Notes: a model not told the origin generated them from the sequence alone. Shown: positions 48,044-56,770, counted from the first letter of the stretch. The stretch is DNA of 64,000 nucleotides from AP-15 sp963777435 (GCA_963777435.1 CAVZQT010000003.1:1488001-1552000), one strand, 5' to 3'. Program-made: numbers and translations.

Positions 48044-48370
48044 CTGACGCCTCGCGGCCCGCGGAGCCAGAGCGGTTGCGGATTCGTATTCGCCGGGGCG
48101 ACGGACCCGACGGGACGAGCACCACAAGACCGCTTTCCCGGCGAACGCCGGGATCCACTGGTCCGGCTGTTGTGCGCTTGAAAGGTGGGCCCCGGCTTCC
48201 GCCGGGGAAGCGTTTACCGTATGGTGGTTGGGAAATATCTGTTCCTGCCGGGAGGTCAAGCAGCCACCGCAATGCCCCCCAAGGGAGCGCATTCGCCTTC
48301 GGTGGCTTTACCGGCTCGCAGCGGTCGCCAGCCGATGGCATGGGATCAATTTGACTAATAGGAGCTGCCC
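48044..48370. repeat. Spacer with two palindromic repeats before fgd
   Basis: This 327-base gap holds two GC-rich palindromes, at 48137-48152 (CCCGGCGAACGCCGGG) and 48190-48207 (CCCCGGC, TTCC, GCCGGGG). They belong to the kind of dispersed intergenic palindrome common in alphaproteobacterial genomes. No gene is seen in this stretch. A weak AGGAG lies just before the TTG start of fgd; the F420 promoter is presumably also here. Confidence 0.7.
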
Positions 48371-49372
48371 TTGTTGAAGCTCGGATACAAGGCCTCGGCC
48401 GAGCAGTTTGGACCACGCGAGTTGCTCGACTTCTCATGCCTGGCCGAGCAAGTCGGGTTCGATTCGGTTTTTGTCAGCGACCACTTTCAACCATGGAAGC
48501 ACACCGACGGACACGCGCCCTCGGCGCTCGCCTGGCTTGGCGCGCTGGGCGCCCGCACGGGGCGCGCGGTGATCGGCACGAGCGTGCTGACCCCGACCTT
48601 CCGTTATCACCCGTCGGTCGTCGCCCAGGTCTTCGGCACGCTCGGAACCATGTTTCCGGGACGCATCGTCCTTGGTGTCGGCACGGGCGAATCGCTGAAC
48701 GAGGTGCCGGCGATCGGCGTCAAGTGGCCGGGTCCCAAGGAGCGGCGCGACCGGCTGCGAGAGGCGATCGCGCTGATCAACAAATTGTGGACCGAGGACC
48801 GGGTCACATTTGAGGGCCAATTTTATCGCACCGAAAGTGCCACGATCTACGACAAGCCCAAAGAGAAGGTGCCCGTCTGGGTCGCCGCCTCGGGCCCTCT
48901 GGCGGCGGCAATGGCGGGCCATATAGCCGAGGGGTTCATCTGTACCAGCGGCAAGAACCCGCAACTCTATACCGAGCTGACCGGCAAGGTCGCTGAGGGG
49001 CTCGGCCGGGCCCGGCGCGAACATGCGAGCCTCGAAAAGATGATCGAGGTAAAGGTGTCGTTCGACACCGATTACCAGCGGGCGTTGCAAGACACCCAGC
49101 ACTGGGCGGCGTTGGCATTGACCCCCGAGGAGAAGGTCGGGGTCGAGGACCCGGTCGAGATGGAGCGGCTCGCCGCGGCCCTGCCGCTCGAGCGCGCCGC
49201 GAGCCGCTGGATCGTCTCCGCGGACCCGCAAGAACAGGTCGAGAAGATCCGTCCCTATGTCGAACTTGGTTTCACCCACCTCGTCTTCCATGCGCCCGGC
49301 CCCGACCAGGCGCGCTTTCTAAAGCTCTACGCCGATCAGGTATTGCCGCTGTTGCGGACCAATTTTGGGTGA
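48371..49372 (+). CDS. fgd: F420-dependent glucose-6-phosphate dehydrogenase
   Basis: This 333-aa enzyme reduces F420 with glucose-6-phosphate, giving 6-phosphogluconolactone and F420H2. It starts at a TTG (48371) behind AGGAG. The start LKLGYKASAEQFGPRELLDF and the VSDHFQPWKH motif match mycobacterial Fgd1. The catalytic residues map onto Fgd1 (its His40, Trp44, Glu109) as His38, Trp42 and Glu107. The phosphate-binding set (Lys198, Lys259, Arg283 there) has counterparts Lys195 in CTSGK, Lys255 in LTPEEKVGVEDP and Arg279 in ASRWIV, as I recall that enzyme. These matches support true G6P use. It opens the F420 operon; the stop overlaps the cofE start by one base. Confidence 0.9.
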   Translation: MLKLGYKASAEQFGPRELLDFSCLAEQVGFDSVFVSDHFQPWKHTDGHAPSALAWLGALGARTGRAVIGTSVLTPTFRYHPSVVAQVFGTLGTMFPGRIVLGVGTGESLNEVPAIGVKWPGPKERRDRLREAIALINKLWTEDRVTFEGQFYRTESATIYDKPKEKVPVWVAASGPLAAAMAGHIAEGFICTSGKNPQLYTELTGKVAEGLGRARREHASLEKMIEVKVSFDTDYQRALQDTQHWAALALTPEEKVGVEDPVEMERLAAALPLERAASRWIVSADPQEQVEKIRPYVELGFTHLVFHAPGPDQARFLKLYADQVLPLLRTNFG

Positions 49373-50139
49373 TGAACTCCGACATCACCTTGACGGCGCT
49401 GACCGGGATCAAACTGGTCGAGCCCGGTGACGATCTAGCGGCGATCACGGTCGCGGCATTCTCCGGAAACGCGCTGACGCCCGCGGAAGGCGATGTCTTG
49501 GTGGTGGCGCAGAAGGTCGTGTCGAAGGCCGAGGGCCGCTATGTCGACGTGGCAAGTGTGGAGCCCTCCCAGCGGGCTGTCACGCTCGCCACAGAGGTCG
49601 ACAAAGACCCCCGTTTTGTCGAGGTGGTGCTGGGCGAAGCCAAACGGATCGTGCGCCACCGCCCGGGATTGCTGATTGTCGAGCATCACCTCGGTTTTGT
49701 GATGGCCAACGCCGGCATCGACCACTCGAATATCTCAGCGAGCGGCAGCGGCGAACGCGTGCTGCTGTTGCCGCGTGACCCGGACGGCTCGGCGCGGGTG
49801 CTGCGCGACCGCCTCACCGAAGCGTTTGGCGTGCCGATCGGCGTCATTATCAGCGACAGCTTTGGCCGGCCATGGCGCAAAGGTACCGTCGGGATCGCCA
49901 TCGGTGCGGCGGGCCTGCCGGCGGTGATCGATATGCGCGGCCAGCCCGATTTGTTCGGCCGCGAATTGCTGGTGACCGAGACCGGCTTTGCCGACGAGAT
50001 CGCCGCCGCCGCCGGCTTGTTGATGGGTCAAGCCGATGAAGCCCGGCCGATGGTGCTGGTGCGCGGGCTGCGCTGGTCCGTTCCGGACGCACCGGCGGCC
50101 GCTTTGGTCCGCCCCGCGGAGCACGATCTGTTCCGATGA
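49372..50139 (+). CDS. cofE: Coenzyme F420-0:L-glutamate ligase
   Basis: The product is 255 aa from the ATG at 49372, whose A is also the A of the fgd stop. Conserved pieces are LIVEHHLGFVMANAGIDHSN, the nucleotide/metal loop VIISDSFGRPWRKGTVGIAI and the closing MGQADEARPMVLVRGLRW. It adds glutamates to F420-0 with GTP. It is a stand-alone CofE and lacks the C-terminal FMN-reductase domain fused to it in mycobacterial FbiB. Such a domain is needed to reduce dehydro-F420 made from phosphoenolpyruvate, so lactate-type or 3-phosphoglycerate-type precursors are more likely here. It overlaps cofD by ATGA. Confidence 0.95.
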   Translation: MNSDITLTALTGIKLVEPGDDLAAITVAAFSGNALTPAEGDVLVVAQKVVSKAEGRYVDVASVEPSQRAVTLATEVDKDPRFVEVVLGEAKRIVRHRPGLLIVEHHLGFVMANAGIDHSNISASGSGERVLLLPRDPDGSARVLRDRLTEAFGVPIGVIISDSFGRPWRKGTVGIAIGAAGLPAVIDMRGQPDLFGRELLVTETGFADEIAAAAGLLMGQADEARPMVLVRGLRWSVPDAPAAALVRPAEHDLFR

Positions 50140-51080
50140 CCGAAGATGTGGGGTCTGTCGTCGCGCTCTCGGGCGGGATTGGCGGCGCCAAGCTCGCGCT
50201 TGGTCTTTACCGCATTCTGCCGCCGCGAGCGCTTACCGTTATCGCCAATACCGGCGATGATTTCGAGCATTTGGGACTGTCGATCTCACCCGATCTCGAC
50301 ACGTTGCTTTACACGCTCGCCGGAATCGACAACCGTGAAACCGGCTGGGGGCGGAGCGGCGAGACCTGGAGTTTTATGGCGGCGCTCGAAGCGCTTGGCG
50401 GCGAGACTTGGTTCAAGCTTGGCGACGGCGATCTCGCCACCCATGTCGAGCGCACCCGCCGCCTGCGCGCCGGCGAAAGCCTGTCGACGATCACCGACGA
50501 TTTCCGCCAGCGGCTGGGAATAACTGCGCGGGTGTTGCCGATGAGCGACGGCCCGGTGCGCACCCGGTTGTTGACCGAAGAAGGCTGGCTCGACTTTCAG
50601 GACTATTTTGTGCGCTTGGGCTGCGCCCCGGCGGTTCGCGAAATCGTCTTTGCCGGCGTCGACGGCGCGCGCCCGCAACCGGATGTCCTCGCCGCGCTCG
50701 CCGCCGATGATTTGACGATGGTGGTGATCTGCCCGTCGAACCCGCTGATCAGCATCGACCCGATCCTCAGCATCCCGGGTATGCGCGATGCACTGCGTTC
50801 CTGTCGCGCCCCGGTCATCGCGGTGTCGCCGATCATCGGCGGCAAGGCGGTCAAGGGCCCGACCGCAAAGATGATGGCCGAACTGGGTCTACCGGTCGAT
50901 CCGGGGAGTGTGGGCCGCCGTTACGGCGATATCCTGACCCATTTCGTGATCGACGAAGCCGATGCCGGCGCGATCGATGGCTTTGATGCTCCGATAATCG
51001 CGACCCGCACTCTGATGGAGACCATGGCCGACCGCGCAGCGCTGGCGCGCGTGGTGTTGGCGGTCGCTAAAAGTATTTGA
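50136..51080 (+). CDS. cofD: 2-phospho-L-lactate (or analogue) transferase
   Basis: This 314-aa protein joins the activated phospho-carboxylate unit to Fo, forming F420-0. It starts MTEDVGSVVALSGGIGGAKL, the nucleotide-binding loop, and continues VIANTGDDFEHLGLSISPDL and the LKLGDGDLATHVERTRRLRA-like segment. A later CPSNPLISIDPILSIPGMRD and SPIIGGKAVKGPTAKMMAEL are the family's other signatures. It lies within the operon with ATGA overlap to cofE, and its TGA is immediately before cofC. The substrate could be 2-phospholactate or 3-phosphoglycerate-based; the sequence does not tell me which. Confidence 0.95.
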   Translation: MTEDVGSVVALSGGIGGAKLALGLYRILPPRALTVIANTGDDFEHLGLSISPDLDTLLYTLAGIDNRETGWGRSGETWSFMAALEALGGETWFKLGDGDLATHVERTRRLRAGESLSTITDDFRQRLGITARVLPMSDGPVRTRLLTEEGWLDFQDYFVRLGCAPAVREIVFAGVDGARPQPDVLAALAADDLTMVVICPSNPLISIDPILSIPGMRDALRSCRAPVIAVSPIIGGKAVKGPTAKMMAELGLPVDPGSVGRRYGDILTHFVIDEADAGAIDGFDAPIIATRTLMETMADRAALARVVLAVAKSI

Positions 51081-51082
51081 CG

Positions 51083-51754
51083 ATGAGTTTGTGGGCGGTT
51101 GTGCCGGTCAAGGAACGCGACCGCGCGAAGGAGCGGCTCGCCCCGTTGCTGCCGCCCGAACTGCGTCAGGGCCTCGCCTTGGTCATGCTCGAAGACGTGC
51201 TGGCGGCCCTCGCCGGGGCTACTCGCCTTTCTGGCCATATCGTCGTGACGGTCGATCCGGCCGCCCGCCGGTTGGCATTGCGTTACGGCGCGCGCATCGT
51301 GGAGGACGGCGCCCGCGACGGCCACACCGGCGCGGTCATGGCGGCGGCACGACTGCTTGCCGCCGAAGGATGTACGGGCATGCTGACTTTGCCGGGCGAC
51401 ATCCCGCTGGTCACTTTCGGGGAAATCGGCGAGATCGTCGCGGCGCACGCCCCGGCGCCGTCTTTTACGATCGCACCGTCGCATGACGAGGGCGGGTCGA
51501 ATGCGATCCTGCTGTCGCCACCCGATGCAGTGCCGTTGCGATTTGGCGTCGACAGCTTTTTTCCGCATCTGCGCGCCGCGCAGGCAGCCGGCATCACCCC
51601 GACCGTCCTGCGCTTGCCCGGCATCGCCCTCGATATCGACAATCCGGAAGATCTAGCAGAGTTCATGCGGCAGCCGTCCCAGACCCGCACCCGCGCCTTT
51701 CTCGCAGAGAATGCTATGTTGACGGGTCGGCCGATCGCCTCGGCGCGCCTCTAG
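51083..51754 (+). CDS. cofC: Phospholactate (or phosphoglycerate) guanylyltransferase
   Basis: The product is about 223 aa starting MSLWAVVPVKERDRAKERLA; a TTG six bases earlier overlapping the cofD stop is possible. It is a nucleotidyltransferase fold: PVKERDRAKERL in the N-terminus, LTLPGDIPLVTFGEI with metal Asp, and HDEGGSNAILLSPPDAVPLR plus FGVDSFFPHLRAAQAAGI near the GTP site. CofC makes the GDP-activated precursor used by CofD. In some Proteobacteria this enzyme uses 3-phosphoglycerate; I cannot infer the substrate from the sequence. It is 10 bases before fbiC. Confidence 0.93.
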   Translation: MSLWAVVPVKERDRAKERLAPLLPPELRQGLALVMLEDVLAALAGATRLSGHIVVTVDPAARRLALRYGARIVEDGARDGHTGAVMAAARLLAAEGCTGMLTLPGDIPLVTFGEIGEIVAAHAPAPSFTIAPSHDEGGSNAILLSPPDAVPLRFGVDSFFPHLRAAQAAGITPTVLRLPGIALDIDNPEDLAEFMRQPSQTRTRAFLAENAMLTGRPIASARL

Positions 51755-51764
51755 GAGAATCCTT

Positions 51765-54224
51765 ATGATCACCATTGGCGAGATTTTGGCGCAGGCCTCG
51801 GCGGGCGAGGCGCTTGCCGACGAACCGGCATTGGCGCTGGCGGACAGCGACGCCGCCGATCTGCGCCCGCTGATGGCCGCCGCGGCCAGGTTGCGCGACA
51901 TCGGCCACGGCGATCTCGTCTCGTATTCGCCAAAGGTGTTCATTCCGCTGACCCAGCTATGCCGCGATGTGTGCCACTACTGCACCTTCGCCCACCCGCC
52001 GCGGCCGGGCGAGCCGATCTATCTCGATGCCGACGAGGTGTTGGCGATCGCCCGCGCCGGTGCTGAGGCCGGCTGCCACGAAGCCCTGTTCACCCTGGGC
52101 GACAAGCCCGAATTGCGTTACGCCGCAGCCCGCGACGCATTGGCTCGGCTCGGCCACGAGACGACCCTGTCCTATCTCGCCGAGATGGCAGGGCTGGTGT
52201 TGCGCGAGACCGGGCTGTTGCCGCATCTGAACCCCGGCGTCATGAGCCGCACCGATCTCGAGGCGCTGCGCAAGGTCTCCGCCTCGCAGGGGATCATGCT
52301 GGAAAGCGCTTCCGAGCGGCTGCGGCAGCGCGGCGGCCCGCATTTCGGCTCGCCCGACAAGGATCCTGTCGTGCGCCTCGACACGATCAGGGCTGCCGGC
52401 GAAGCAGCGGTGCCGTTCACTTCCGGCATCCTGATCGGCATCGGCGAGACCCGCCGCGAGCGGATCCAATCATTGCTGGCGTTGCGCGAGTTGCACCAGC
52501 GCTATGGCCACATCCAGGAAATCATCATTCAGAATTTCCGCGCCAAACCCGGCACGCGGATGGCCGATGCGCCCGAGCCCGGTCTCGACGAGCATTTGTG
52601 GACGATCGCAGTCGCCCGCCTGATTTTCGGGCCTGACATGAACCTCCAGGCGCCGCCCAATCTGAATCCGGACGCGCTCACCGAGATGATCGCAGCCGGG
52701 ATTAATGATTGGGGCGGCGTGTCGCCGGTGACCCGCGACCACGTCAACCCTGAGGCGCCGTGGCCGGCTCTCGACCGCCTCGCCCATCAGACCGCCGCCG
52801 CCGGCAAGCACTTGCTGCCGCGCCTGGCAATCTACCCCGCCTATGCCCGCACGCCCGAGCGCTGGCTCGACCCGGCATTGCGGGCACCGGTGCTAAAGGC
52901 GATGGATGCGGAAGGCTTTGCCCGCGCCGACCGCTGGATCGCCGGCTCCGGCAGCGAGCCCCCTGCCCTCACCCCCTCCCGCTGGCTTTCGCCGAAACGG
53001 GGCTGGAGGGGTGAGGGTGAGTCACCGTTCCCCGCCATTCTCGACCGCGCGGCGGCTGGCGAAACCCTTTCCGAGCCCGAAATCGTCAGGCTGTTCGAGG
53101 CGCGCGGCGATGCCTTTACCCAGATTTGTGATGCGGCCGACCGGCTGCGCCAGCAGGTCAATGGCGAGACCGTCAGCTATGTCGTGACCCGCAACATCAA
53201 CTACACCAATGTCTGCTATTTCCGCTGTCAGTTCTGCGCGTTTTCAAAGGGCAAGCTCAGCGAAAACCTGCGCGGCCGGCCCTACGATCTCGATCTTGCC
53301 GAGATTCAGCGCCGGGTCGAGGAGGCCTGGGAGCGCGGCGCTACCGAGGTCTGCCTGCAGGGCGGCATCCACCCCGAATATACCGGCGCCACCTATCTTC
53401 AGGTGTGCCGCGCGATCAAGGATGTGGCGCCCGACATTCATGTCCACGCCTTTTCGCCGCTCGAAATCTGGCAGGGGGCAAAGACCCTCGGCCGCACGAT
53501 CCCCGATTTTCTGAGCGAGCTGAAGGAGGCCGGGCTCAGCTCATTGCCCGGCACCGCCGCCGAGATCCTCGACGACGAAATCCGCGCGGTGATCTGCCCC
53601 GACAAGATCAAGACCGCGCAATGGCTCGAAGTCATGACGGCGGCGCATTCGGTCGGGCTGCGCAGCACGGTCACGATCATGTATGGCCATGTCGAGCGCT
53701 ACGTGCATTGGGCGCGGCATCTGTTGCGCATCCGGGCGTTGCAGATGCGGACTGGCGGGTTTACCGAATTCGTGCCGTTGCCCTTTGTGCCGATGGAGAC
53801 CCCGATTTACCTGAAGGGCCGCGCGCGGCGCGGCGCCACCTGGCGCGAGGCGGTGCTGATGCATGCGGTGGCGCGCCTCGCCTTGCACCCGGTCATCACC
53901 AACATCCAGACCTCGTGGGTCAAAATGGGCAGCGGCGGCGCCGCGTACTGCCTCGCAGCGGGTGCCAACGATCTCGGCGGCACCTTGATGAACGAGAGCA
54001 TCACCCGCGCCGCCGGTGCCGTCCACGGCCAGGAAATGCCGCCCGAGGCGATGGAGGAATTGATCCGCGGCATCGGCCGCATCCCGCGCCAGCGCACGAC
54101 GCTTTACGCCGACGCCCCCGCCGCCCGCCGCGCCGCCGCGTTTACCGCCGCCCCGTTGTCCGATCCGATCAACACCCCGGCCCGCCGCTATGAGCGCCGC
54201 CCGGAGAACGCCACCGCCGACTAG
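51765..54224 (+). CDS. fbiC: FO synthase, fused CofG-CofH radical SAM protein
   Basis: This 819-aa enzyme builds the deazaflavin FO from tyrosine and a flavin precursor. The N-terminal CofG-like half has the radical SAM cluster cysteines 66, 70 and 73 (CRDVCHYC) and TSGILIGIGETRRERIQSLL. The C-terminal CofH-like half has Cys484, 488 and 491 (CYFRCQFC) and EVCLQGGIHPEYTGATYLQV plus GSGGAAYCLAAGANDLGGTL. Between them (about residues 400-418) the reading ALTPSRWLSPKRGWRGEGES lies inside a DNA palindrome of an intergenic-repeat type, an in-frame insertion in the linker. It is 10 bases after cofC. The two-domain fusion is the actinobacterial-style form. Confidence 0.95.
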   Translation: MITIGEILAQASAGEALADEPALALADSDAADLRPLMAAAARLRDIGHGDLVSYSPKVFIPLTQLCRDVCHYCTFAHPPRPGEPIYLDADEVLAIARAGAEAGCHEALFTLGDKPELRYAAARDALARLGHETTLSYLAEMAGLVLRETGLLPHLNPGVMSRTDLEALRKVSASQGIMLESASERLRQRGGPHFGSPDKDPVVRLDTIRAAGEAAVPFTSGILIGIGETRRERIQSLLALRELHQRYGHIQEIIIQNFRAKPGTRMADAPEPGLDEHLWTIAVARLIFGPDMNLQAPPNLNPDALTEMIAAGINDWGGVSPVTRDHVNPEAPWPALDRLAHQTAAAGKHLLPRLAIYPAYARTPERWLDPALRAPVLKAMDAEGFARADRWIAGSGSEPPALTPSRWLSPKRGWRGEGESPFPAILDRAAAGETLSEPEIVRLFEARGDAFTQICDAADRLRQQVNGETVSYVVTRNINYTNVCYFRCQFCAFSKGKLSENLRGRPYDLDLAEIQRRVEEAWERGATEVCLQGGIHPEYTGATYLQVCRAIKDVAPDIHVHAFSPLEIWQGAKTLGRTIPDFLSELKEAGLSSLPGTAAEILDDEIRAVICPDKIKTAQWLEVMTAAHSVGLRSTVTIMYGHVERYVHWARHLLRIRALQMRTGGFTEFVPLPFVPMETPIYLKGRARRGATWREAVLMHAVARLALHPVITNIQTSWVKMGSGGAAYCLAAGANDLGGTLMNESITRAAGAVHGQEMPPEAMEELIRGIGRIPRQRTTLYADAPAARRAAAFTAAPLSDPINTPARRYERRPENATAD
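52966..53017. repeat. Palindromic repeat inserted within fbiC
   Basis: CCCTCACCCCCTCC at 52966-52979 pairs, with one bulged C, to GGAGGGGTGAGGG at 53005-53017. The same outer pattern CCCTCACCC...GGGTGAGGG occurs in the intergenic element at 60354-60438. It lies in the linker between the two radical SAM halves of FbiC and keeps the frame open. Confidence 0.8.
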
Positions 54225-54434
54225 ACCGGCCGTACCAAACTCCGAAAATTCCAAATCATTCCACCGGCCGTAGAATGCACGTGTTGGCGATCGGCGCACT
54301 ACTGTTCTGGCTGAAGAACCACGACAAATTCGGCGGGCTATATTGCGCAGTGCCGCTGACCGGGCCGGTGTCCGCCTCAGTAAAATTGCCGGGCAGCAAT
54401 TGCAATTCGCCTGGCCATAACCGCTCTAAGGTCG
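54225..54434. other. Intergenic region after fbiC
   Basis: This gap of 210 bases lies between the converging fbiC and catalase-like genes. No gene or convincing hairpin is seen. It includes two copies of ACCGGCCGTA about 42 bases apart. Confidence 0.5.
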
Positions 54435-55391
54435 CTATTGCGTCGTGGCGGCGCGGCGGCGTCTGCCGGACATTAGATAGACATTGGCGCGCGGTTCGAA
54501 CAGCGGATCGGCCGAGGCTTCGATGCCGTCCACGCGCGGGATGGGGTCAAAGATGATCTGCTGCTGCTCATTGGCGTTGTTTGGCGCGATCTCGTGCAAA
54601 GTGATTTCGCCGAATGCCAGCTGCGGGCGATCCTCAGGCCAGCGCACAGTGGCGTCGTCCGTGATGTCGGCGTCATTGGCCAATTGCACCGCAATACGAA
54701 ACCTGACTGGCTCCTTGGCAACCCGCTCTGTAATCTCGTCAAACAGGAAGTTGGGACCCCGCGCGGCCGCCGCGGCGTCGTCGAGATACTCATTGCCTGC
54801 TATTGGCAATACCCGAAAGCGCCCATAGCGGCTCACGCCCTGCGCATTGGTGAATTTGACCGCAGAGACCGCGAAAAACGCCTCCCGCGCAAAGCTGGTC
54901 GGGATTGGCTTGGGGATTTGCACAAATCTCAATGCGGCGGGATGCGCACCCAAAAACTGCTCGATCGCGTTCGGGTGCGGCCCCGCCGGATCGGTGGCGA
55001 TGACCGCGTTTAAGAACTCGAGAAATTCTTCCGCGGTGCGGGTCGGGAAAGCGTCGACCGAGTGCGCGACGATGTCGGTATGCACATGCTCGGCAAGGTG
55101 AAAGCGGATAGCGCAACCGCGCGGGCTCGCACCCTGCGGGTCGTTATCGGCGACATTCGGAATCCCGGCAAAGTCGGAAAGGCGCACGGTCACCGGCGTC
55201 GAATTGCGCTGAACATGGAGTGCGCGCGTTAGCGAAGCGGCTTCCGGCGACGGCGTAAACACGCCGGTCAACAAGATGCCCTTGGCATGCGCCGGTCTGA
55301 ACCCGGGATGAACGCCACCATCGACTTTGTCAAAGGCTGCGATCGTGTCGCGGCTCAGAGTCAGCAGTTTTTCGTCTGTCGTCAATGGCAT
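54435..55391 (-). CDS. Catalase-family peroxidase (small, SrpA-like)
   Basis: The product is 318 aa, much shorter than monofunctional catalases (about 480), but it has the catalase core. HPGFRPAHAKGILLTGVFTP carries the distal His region, then RLSDFAGIPNVADNDPQGAS, RGCAIRFHLAEHVHTDIVAH and a proximal helix region around RYGRFRVLPIAG. Such proteins are heme peroxidases related to Synechococcus SrpA. The predicted role is hydroperoxide detoxification. No signal peptide is seen, so it is cytoplasmic. It converges with fbiC and is divergent from the SMR gene. Confidence 0.85.
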   Translation of the reverse strand: MPLTTDEKLLTLSRDTIAAFDKVDGGVHPGFRPAHAKGILLTGVFTPSPEAASLTRALHVQRNSTPVTVRLSDFAGIPNVADNDPQGASPRGCAIRFHLAEHVHTDIVAHSVDAFPTRTAEEFLEFLNAVIATDPAGPHPNAIEQFLGAHPAALRFVQIPKPIPTSFAREAFFAVSAVKFTNAQGVSRYGRFRVLPIAGNEYLDDAAAAARGPNFLFDEITERVAKEPVRFRIAVQLANDADITDDATVRWPEDRPQLAFGEITLHEIAPNNANEQQQIIFDPIPRVDGIEASADPLFEPRANVYLMSGRRRRAATTQ

Positions 55392-55494
55392 GGCTCGCTC
55401 TCTCCGTTCGACCGCACTTTACCCGGCCTTGCGCGGGGCCGTCGCCGCAGGTTGAAGCTTGTTGGGCTGACTGTACAGATGTTATCTCAATCGA

Positions 55495-55818
55495 ATGGCC
55501 TGGATATTTATCCTCTTTGCAGATTTGTTCGAGATCGCATGGCCGTTTGTGTTGAAATGGTCAGCTGGATTTTCTAGCTGGTCACCACTTCTGGCGGTAT
55601 TGCTATTTACCCCGTCTGCCTTTCTGCTATCTCATGCAGTGAAACAATTGCCGGCCGCGACGGTGTACGCGGCATTCACTGGCATAGCGACAGCAGGAAC
55701 AGCGATCATCGGCATGGCATTTTTTGGCGAAAGCACAAATCCCGGCCGAGTATGCTCGCTGATGCTAGTCGTGATCGGGCTGATTGGGCTCAAGGTGTTC
55801 GCCGGGCCGTCGGATTGA
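55495..55818 (+). CDS. SMR-family small multidrug/guanidinium exporter
   Basis: This 107-aa, four-helix protein starts MAWIFILFADLFEIAWPFVL with the conserved Glu of helix one (residue 13 or 14). The later GIATAGTAIIGMAFFGESTN resembles the Gdx/SugE branch (guanidinium export) more than EmrE. An obvious guanidine riboswitch was not seen in the 103 bases upstream. It acts as a dual-topology dimer in the inner membrane, exchanging cations for protons. It converges with the AbiGi-like gene, 60 bases away. Confidence 0.85.
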   Translation: MAWIFILFADLFEIAWPFVLKWSAGFSSWSPLLAVLLFTPSAFLLSHAVKQLPAATVYAAFTGIATAGTAIIGMAFFGESTNPGRVCSLMLVVIGLIGLKVFAGPSD

Positions 55819-55877
55819 AAAAGAAGGATAACAGCGCTTCTGGAAACTTAGCCTACCGCGACGAACATGATCACATT

Positions 55878-56748
55878 CTAATCGATGTAGGTTATTTGGC
55901 CCGTGTACGCCGCCAGGTCGGCACGGAACCTCGCGCCGTAGCTCGCCGGAAGGAAAATGCGGGAAACGTGATTCAGCGAAAACTTTACATTCGCCGCAAC
56001 TCTCCACTCTCTCTCCATATAATAATTCGCATCATCCTCAAATGCTTGTTTCGCGTTGAAGCACTTAACGAACGAAAATATATCATTCATAATGAAATGC
56101 GTGATCATATGGAGAGATTTAAACACTTGTTCATTATTCTGCAGCGCAATCTTTAGTGCCATCAACTGCTCGTCGCTTAATCCAAGCAGAACTTTCCACC
56201 GGCTCGTAAAGTCTGCAGTACCGGAACCTTTGAACCATCTGGCGTTGACATTGCTGTTGAGGCCATCGAAGCCGGCAAACAAATCCATAATTGCGCGAAC
56301 CGCCGTGTCAAACAGCGATGCACGATCTGCATAGCCCCGTTTTTTAGCATCCTGCAGTCTTTCCGAAAACTCAGGCGGGCTGAACAATTCTTTTTCTGAT
56401 ACCGGTGATTCATTTGCCACGTAGAAAACGGGATGCACCTTGATCAATCAGAAATTCCTTTTTAAATGCCAATCCGAATTTGCTGTACTTATTTACGTGT
56501 ATCGCTAAATCCGGCTCTGGGATGTCACAAAAACAGACTACTTGATATTTTAGTGCTTGATCCATACTGATAGGTTTTGAGAAATCAACTTCTAACGTTC
56601 TGCCGATTGCAACATTGTGTGGTGGATAGGTCAGCCACCCGGGTTTGAGTATCTTGTCAATGAGAATCTCGTACTGCGCATTTTCTGGCAATCCCCTCCC
56701 AACGAAGTGGGTCAATTCACTCGAAACATAACGTTGCGTGTGGCTCAT
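55878..56748 (-). pseudogene. AbiGi-like abortive-infection (phage defence) gene, frameshifted
   Basis: The N-terminal piece starts MSHTQRYVSSELTHFVGRGL (ATG at 56748, with AAGAGGAA upstream) and continues LKPGWLTYPPHN, YQVVCFCDIPEPDLAIHVN and KFGLAFKKEFLIDQGA, the AbiGi family pattern. The second piece in another frame reads HPVFYVANESPVSEKELFSP and goes on to FTSRWKVLLGLSDEQLMALK, FVKCFNAKQAFEDDANYYME and EREWRVAANVKF. A missing CA dinucleotide near 56437 explains the break; repaired it is about 290 aa. AbiGi is the antitoxin-like half of the AbiG system; no AbiGii toxin is seen here. This gene is much more AT-rich than its surroundings, a sign of transfer. It is adjacent to REP elements and a RAYT remnant. 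Confidence 0.7.
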
Positions 56749-56770
56749 TGCATTCCTCTTTTCAGCAAGC

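Noticed and set aside
53405..54193. 262-residue plus-strand reading within fbiC
   Set aside because: It is a frame shadow of the CofH half.
55392..55494. Guanidine riboswitch before the SMR gene
   Set aside because: No ACGR-type paired hairpins or ykkC-like conserved core could be found in the 103-base gap.
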